DNA from: Acinetobacter equi
Lineage (GTDB): Bacteria; Pseudomonadota; Gammaproteobacteria; Pseudomonadales; Moraxellaceae
Length of the DNA: 64,000 bases
NCBI RefSeq assembly: GCF_001307195.1
Contig: NZ_CP012808.1
Location: 1,922,001 to 1,986,000 of the forward strand
Direction: 5' to 3'
Shown: in pieces, positions 60,190-64,000 of the stretch
Layout: the number at the start of each line of letters is the position of its first letter
Position numbering within the stretch: position 1 is the first letter of the stretch
The notes under the pieces: model-generated
Told to the model about the DNA's origin: nothing
The model's database searches: none
The model's input: the letters and a program-made list of their open reading frames with translations, nothing else
Made by a program: the position numbers and the translations under genes

Positions 60190-61371
60190 ATGAGAAAAAA
60201 AGTTAAAGATTTGAGCCAGATTAATGATCTTGAACCAGTATTACCGAAATCTACAATTTTAATTTGGACTGTATTTTTGTGTTTCTTGGCTTTTTTTATT
60301 TGGGCATATGTATTTAAGTTAGAAGAGGTTTCTACAGGTACGGGAAAGGTTGTTTCTTCATCTAAAGAGCAAGTTATTCAGTCTTTAGAAGGGGGAATTC
60401 TTACAAAATTATATGTTAAAGAAGGTCAGATTGTAGAAAAAGGTCAAATTCTGGCTCAGCTAGATCCAACACGTCAAGAATCTACAGTGAAAGAGAGCCA
60501 ATCCTTACTTTTGGCATCTAAAGCTACAGTTGCACGTTTAAATGCTGAAGTGAATGGAAAATCTCTTTCTTTTCCAGATGATGTGCGTAAATTTCCAGAA
60601 TTGGTTAAGGAAGAAAGTGCTCTTTATTATTCGCGTAGAGCTAATCTAGAAGAATCAATCTCAGGTTTAAAGGATGCATTAAGTTTAGTTGAACAAGAGC
60701 TTCGTATGACTGAACCATTAGTTGCCAAAGGGGCGGCTAGTGATGTAGAAATTTTAAGATTGAGACGTGAGGCAAATGATTTACGTAATCAAATGAATGA
60801 CATTAGAAATAAATATAGTGTCCAAGCTCGCGAAGAGCTCGCAAAAGCGAATACTGATGTTCAAACTCAATCTCAAGTGGTTGCTGGTAAGTCAGACACA
60901 TTAAAACGAACTATTTTTAAGTCACCTGTTAAAGGGATTGTAAAAGAAATTGATGTTATGACTATTGGTGGTGTTATTGGTCAAAATGGTAAATTGATGA
61001 CTATTGTACCTCTAAATGAAAAATTACTAATTGAAGCAAGAATTTCACCAAGAGATATTGCATTTGTACATCCAGATCAAAAGGCTTTGGTAAAAGTTAC
61101 AGCTTATGATTATTCAATATATGGTGGTTTAGATGGGGTGGTTACAGTTATATCGCCAGATACAATTCGAGATGAGGTGAAGCAAGATCAGTTTTATTAT
61201 CGTGTATATATTAGAACAAATAATGATAAATTAGAAAATAAAAAAGGACAGAGTTTTTATATTACTCCAGGAATGGTTGCAACTGTTGATATTAAAACAG
61301 GAGAAAAAAGTGTTTTGGATTATCTTCTAAAACCATTTAATAAGGCTGGTGAAGCTTTACGTGAAAGATAA
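60190..61371 (+). CDS. HlyD-family membrane-fusion protein, LapC-like
   Basis: A 393-residue periplasmic adaptor: one N-terminal membrane helix (TILIWTVFLCFLAFFIWAYV), a lipoyl-like half (STGTGKVVSSSKEQVIQSLE, GQIVEKGQILAQLDPTR), a coiled-coil hairpin (about 95-235), and the returning lipoyl half FKSPVKGIVKEI. It bridges the ABC transporter and TolC-like channel. A terminator follows. Confidence 0.92.
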   Translation: MRKKVKDLSQINDLEPVLPKSTILIWTVFLCFLAFFIWAYVFKLEEVSTGTGKVVSSSKEQVIQSLEGGILTKLYVKEGQIVEKGQILAQLDPTRQESTVKESQSLLLASKATVARLNAEVNGKSLSFPDDVRKFPELVKEESALYYSRRANLEESISGLKDALSLVEQELRMTEPLVAKGAASDVEILRLRREANDLRNQMNDIRNKYSVQAREELAKANTDVQTQSQVVAGKSDTLKRTIFKSPVKGIVKEIDVMTIGGVIGQNGKLMTIVPLNEKLLIEARISPRDIAFVHPDQKALVKVTAYDYSIYGGLDGVVTVISPDTIRDEVKQDQFYYRVYIRTNNDKLENKKGQSFYITPGMVATVDIKTGEKSVLDYLLKPFNKAGEALRER

Positions 61372-61386
61372 TAAACAGTTAAAACG

Positions 61387-61448
61387 ATCTGTGATTTTGT
61401 TAATTAATATATTTTTTATTAATTAATTTGTCACGGATTATTTTTTTT
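61387..61448 (+). terminator. Rho-independent terminator of the type I secretion operon
   Basis: ATCTGTGA ... TCACGGAT outer stem with an inner TTAATTAATA / ATTAATTAA stem, followed by TTTTTTTT. It separates the exporter operon from the adhesin gene. Confidence 0.7.
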
Positions 61449-61748
61449 CCTTATATTGTTTAATTGGGTTTTAATATATTGAATATTGAGTCACACTTTT
61501 TATTATGAGAATAAAAATCATAAATATATCAATTTTTAAATAGTATTTCTATTTATTTTTAATGATTTATTTGTTTATTGTAATAACTTTAAGTAACAAA
61601 AATATCGTATTTTATGTGATTTTTCATCTGATACCATCTTACTGACTTATCTATAAATATTATTTCAATATTTAATATATGAATGATTTGATAAGAAAAT
61701 TATTTAAAAAAATATATTAAATATTGATTTTCAGGGTGGTGGTGTAAA
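61449..61748. other. AT-rich promoter region of the adhesin gene
   Basis: 300 bp of very AT-rich, gene-free DNA between the exporter terminator and the adhesin start. It must hold the adhesin promoter. Several TATAAT-like words occur, so none can be chosen. GGTGGTG is the likely ribosome-binding site. AT-rich stretches like this are typical H-NS targets, which is inference. Confidence 0.45.
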
Positions 61749-64000
61749 ATGAATGTAGAATTAATATCGAAAAAAACGCATGAGATATTAAATAATGGTG
61801 ATGCGAAAAATATATCATTAACTGAAGCTACAGTTGTTATTGTTTATGTTGCTAAAAATAATGTTAAGGCAATAGAGAAAGTAAATAAAAATGTAGTTAT
61901 TATATTAATGTCTGGTGAGAAGATAATAATAGAAAACTTCTTTAAAGATGATAGTAATAAGTCAGATAATACTCTTGTGCTAGAAAATGATGATACTCGA
62001 GAATTATTATGGGTAAAAATAGTTGGGGAAAATGGCGAACTTTTAAATCCTATTTCATATAACCCTATTCAAAGTATTGAACCATTTTTATATGAACAAA
62101 CAGATTATTTAAACTTTGTTGTGCCTTTACTTGCAGGTGGTGCTGCAATAGCAGCTTTTGATCATCAAAATAAAGATGACGCTCAGACAGATACTTATAT
62201 ACCACCAGTTGTTGTTCCTGAAAAACCAGATGTTCCAAAAGGTTATGAAGATAATGTAGGGGATTTACAAGGCACCTTCCCAGGTGGGACAACGACTGAT
62301 GACAATACACCAGGCATTGTGGTGGTTGTTCCGGAAGGAGATACACCGAATCTGATTGTGAATGGAGAAGAAGTTCCCTCGATTTATGACAAAGATAAAG
62401 GCACACTAACGCCAGTTGATCCATTACCTGAGGGTGATAACGAAATCAGCTATACGGTGACGAATCCAGCAGGTAATACCAGTGAGCCAAGTGACAGTAT
62501 TACGATCACAGTAGATACAAGTCCAGTTGAAAAACCAGATGCACCATCAGGTTATGAAGATAACGTGGGTGATGTTCAAGGTACCTTCCCAGGTGGGACA
62601 ACGACTGATGATAACCGTCCTGGTATTCTTGTGAATGTCCCTGAAGGAGATACACCACAATTAATCGTAGATGGAGAAGAAGTTCCCTCGATTTATGACA
62701 AAGATAAAGGCACACTAACGCCAATCAATCCATTACCAGACGGTGATCATGAAATCAGCTATACGGTGACAAATCCAGCAGGTAATACCAGTGAGCCAAG
62801 TGACAGTATTACGATCACAGTAGATACAAGTCCAGTTGAAAAACCAGATGCACCATCAGGTTATGAAGATAACGTGGGTGATGTTCAAGGTACCTTCCCA
62901 GGTGGGACAACGACTGATGATAACCGTCCTGGTATTCTTGTGAATGTCCCTGAAGGAGATACACCACAATTAATCGTAGATGGAGAAGAAGTTCCCTCAA
63001 TTTATGACAAAGATAAAGGCACACTAACGCCAGTTGATCCATTGCCAGATGGTGATCATGAAATCAGCTATACGGTGACAAATCCAGCAGGTAATACCAG
63101 TGAGCCAAGTGATAGTATTATAATTACAGTCGATGCTTCAGGTATCGTACGTCCAGATGCCCCTGAAGGTTATTACGATAATGTGGGGGATCTACAAGGA
63201 AAATTTGAGTCAGGTACAACAACGGATGACAGTACACCAAGTTTGATTATCCCAACACCACCTGAAGGTAGTACACCAACACTATTGGTTGACGGTGAAG
63301 TTGTAGAATCGACGTATGATGCCGAAAATGGCTATTTAACGCCACTTGTTGCATTGCCGGATGGTTCTCATAAGTTAAGTTACACCTTAACCAATGCTGC
63401 TGGTAATGTTAGTGAGCCAAGTGACAGTATTACGATCACAGTAGATACACGTCCAGTTGAAAAACCAGATGCACCATCAGGTTATGAAGATAACGTGGGT
63501 GATGTCCAAGGCACCTTCCCAGGTGGGACAACGACTGATGACAATACACCAGGCATTGTGGTGGTTGTTCCGGAAGGAGATACACCGAATCTGATTGTGA
63601 ATGGAGAAGAAGTTCCCTCGATTTATGACAAAGATAAAGGCACACTAACGCCAGTTGATCCATTACCTGAGGGTGATAACGAAATCAGCTATACGGTGAC
63701 GAATCCAGCAGGTAATACCAGTGAGCCAAGTGACAGTATTACGATCACAGTAGATACACGTCCAGTTGAAAAACCAGATGCACCATCAGGTTATGAAGAT
63801 AACGTGGGTGATGTCCAAGGCACCTTCCCAGGAGGGACAACGACTGATGACAATACACCAGGCATTGTGGTGGTTGTTCCGGAAGGAGATACACCGAATC
63901 TGATTGTGAATGGAGAAGAAGTTCCCTCGATTTATGACAAAGATAAAGGCACACTAACGCCAGTTGATCCATTACCTGAGGGTGATAACGAAATCAGCTA
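61749..64000 (+). CDS. BapA-like giant repeat adhesin, 5' part (runs off the window)
   Basis: 750 residues visible and the frame is still open. Residues about 1-145 are a BapA/LapF prefix-like domain (LISKKTHEILNNGDAKNISL, then DYLNFVVPLLAGGAAIAAFD). From residue 158 come Ig-like repeats of 103 residues, each with GYEDNVGD(V/L)QGTFPGGTTT, DGEEVPSIYDKDKGTL and EISYTVTNPAGNTSEPSDSI. It is a surface or biofilm adhesin secreted by the upstream type I system. The cleavage and export signals would be at the unseen C-terminus. Confidence 0.88.
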   Translation, partial: MNVELISKKTHEILNNGDAKNISLTEATVVIVYVAKNNVKAIEKVNKNVVIILMSGEKIIIENFFKDDSNKSDNTLVLENDDTRELLWVKIVGENGELLNPISYNPIQSIEPFLYEQTDYLNFVVPLLAGGAAIAAFDHQNKDDAQTDTYIPPVVVPEKPDVPKGYEDNVGDLQGTFPGGTTTDDNTPGIVVVVPEGDTPNLIVNGEEVPSIYDKDKGTLTPVDPLPEGDNEISYTVTNPAGNTSEPSDSITITVDTSPVEKPDAPSGYEDNVGDVQGTFPGGTTTDDNRPGILVNVPEGDTPQLIVDGEEVPSIYDKDKGTLTPINPLPDGDHEISYTVTNPAGNTSEPSDSITITVDTSPVEKPDAPSGYEDNVGDVQGTFPGGTTTDDNRPGILVNVPEGDTPQLIVDGEEVPSIYDKDKGTLTPVDPLPDGDHEISYTVTNPAGNTSEPSDSIIITVDASGIVRPDAPEGYYDNVGDLQGKFESGTTTDDSTPSLIIPTPPEGSTPTLLVDGEVVESTYDAENGYLTPLVALPDGSHKLSYTLTNAAGNVSEPSDSITITVDTRPVEKPDAPSGYEDNVGDVQGTFPGGTTTDDNTPGIVVVVPEGDTPNLIVNGEEVPSIYDKDKGTLTPVDPLPEGDNEISYTVTNPAGNTSEPSDSITITVDTRPVEKPDAPSGYEDNVGDVQGTFPGGTTTDDNTPGIVVVVPEGDTPNLIVNGEEVPSIYDKDKGTLTPVDPLPEGDNEIS
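62220..64000 (+). repeat. Six 309-312 bp tandem repeats in the adhesin gene
   Basis: Units begin at 62220, 62529, 62838, 63150, 63459 and 63768; the last is cut by the window end. Spacing is 309 bp except 312 for unit 3 to 4. Units 1, 5 and 6 share one variant (NTPGIVVVVPEGDTPNLIVN), units 2 and 3 another (NRPGILVNVPEGDTPQLIVD), and unit 4 is divergent. Confidence 0.95.

Noticed and set aside
62065-63972. Repeated antisense open frames of 72-119 codons across the adhesin repeats
   Set aside because: They recur with the 309-bp period and mirror the codon pattern of the sense strand; no ribosome-binding sites. They are shadows of the repeat gene.

Overview
The window is low-GC gammaproteobacterial DNA. 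Several features point to Acinetobacter or a close Moraxellaceae relative: the style of the small proteins, an Acinetobacter-like VgrG, a LapB/BapA-type adhesin system, and repeated short GCC(T)TATC...GATAGGGC terminators. This genus assignment is an inference from protein character; no database search was possible.

Bases 1-26.6 kb are accessory and mosaic. A lambdoid prophage early region (1-6155) holds an ERF-type recombination operon, a CI-like repressor facing a Cro-like gene, and a replication module. It is interrupted by host-type cargo (6.3-11.5 kb: glycine-rich lipoprotein, TetR regulator, cysteine hydrolase, arsC / arsR-acr3-arsH). Phage-like DNA resumes at 11.5 kb with a candidate Q-like late regulator, a strong promoter and a terminator. 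Two initiator tRNA-Met genes, 12 kb apart, each precede a conserved structured leader and a paralogous 72/73-aa protein. Between them lie an LpxL-like acyltransferase, a heavily deleted phage tail-lysis module (fused ParB/tail-terminator gene, antirepressor, tail M-L-K-I, truncated J, start-less endolysin, Rz/Rz1), a set of AT-rich small genes and a frameshifted IS982 element. After the second tRNA come a cold-shock protein and more small proteins.

Bases 26.6-55.3 kb form an almost self-sufficient nitrate-respiration island. It has the NarXL sensor/regulator, a complete molybdenum-cofactor pathway (moaA, moaB, moaC, moaD, moaE, mobA, moeA, moeB), a molybdate ABC importer (modABC), the nitrate reductase narGHJI and two NarK transporters. 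narG and the first narK share a near-identical motif about 105 bp upstream of their starts. A type VI secretion module splits the island between modC and moaA. It comprises VgrG, a large effector with a degenerate M23-like N-terminus and a C-terminal HExxH metalloprotease-like domain, and three tandem immunity-like genes. Only the first immunity copy is intact: the second is frameshifted, and the third is gutted by an IS3-family element.

Bases 55.4-64 kb carry an eroded IS5-family relic. It is followed by a type I secretion operon (TolC-like, LapB-like ABC, HlyD-like) and the 5' end of a giant BapA-like adhesin gene built of near-identical 309-bp repeats, which runs off the window.

Several frameshifts are one-base losses in A/T homopolymers, so sequencing error should be excluded before calling those genes dead.
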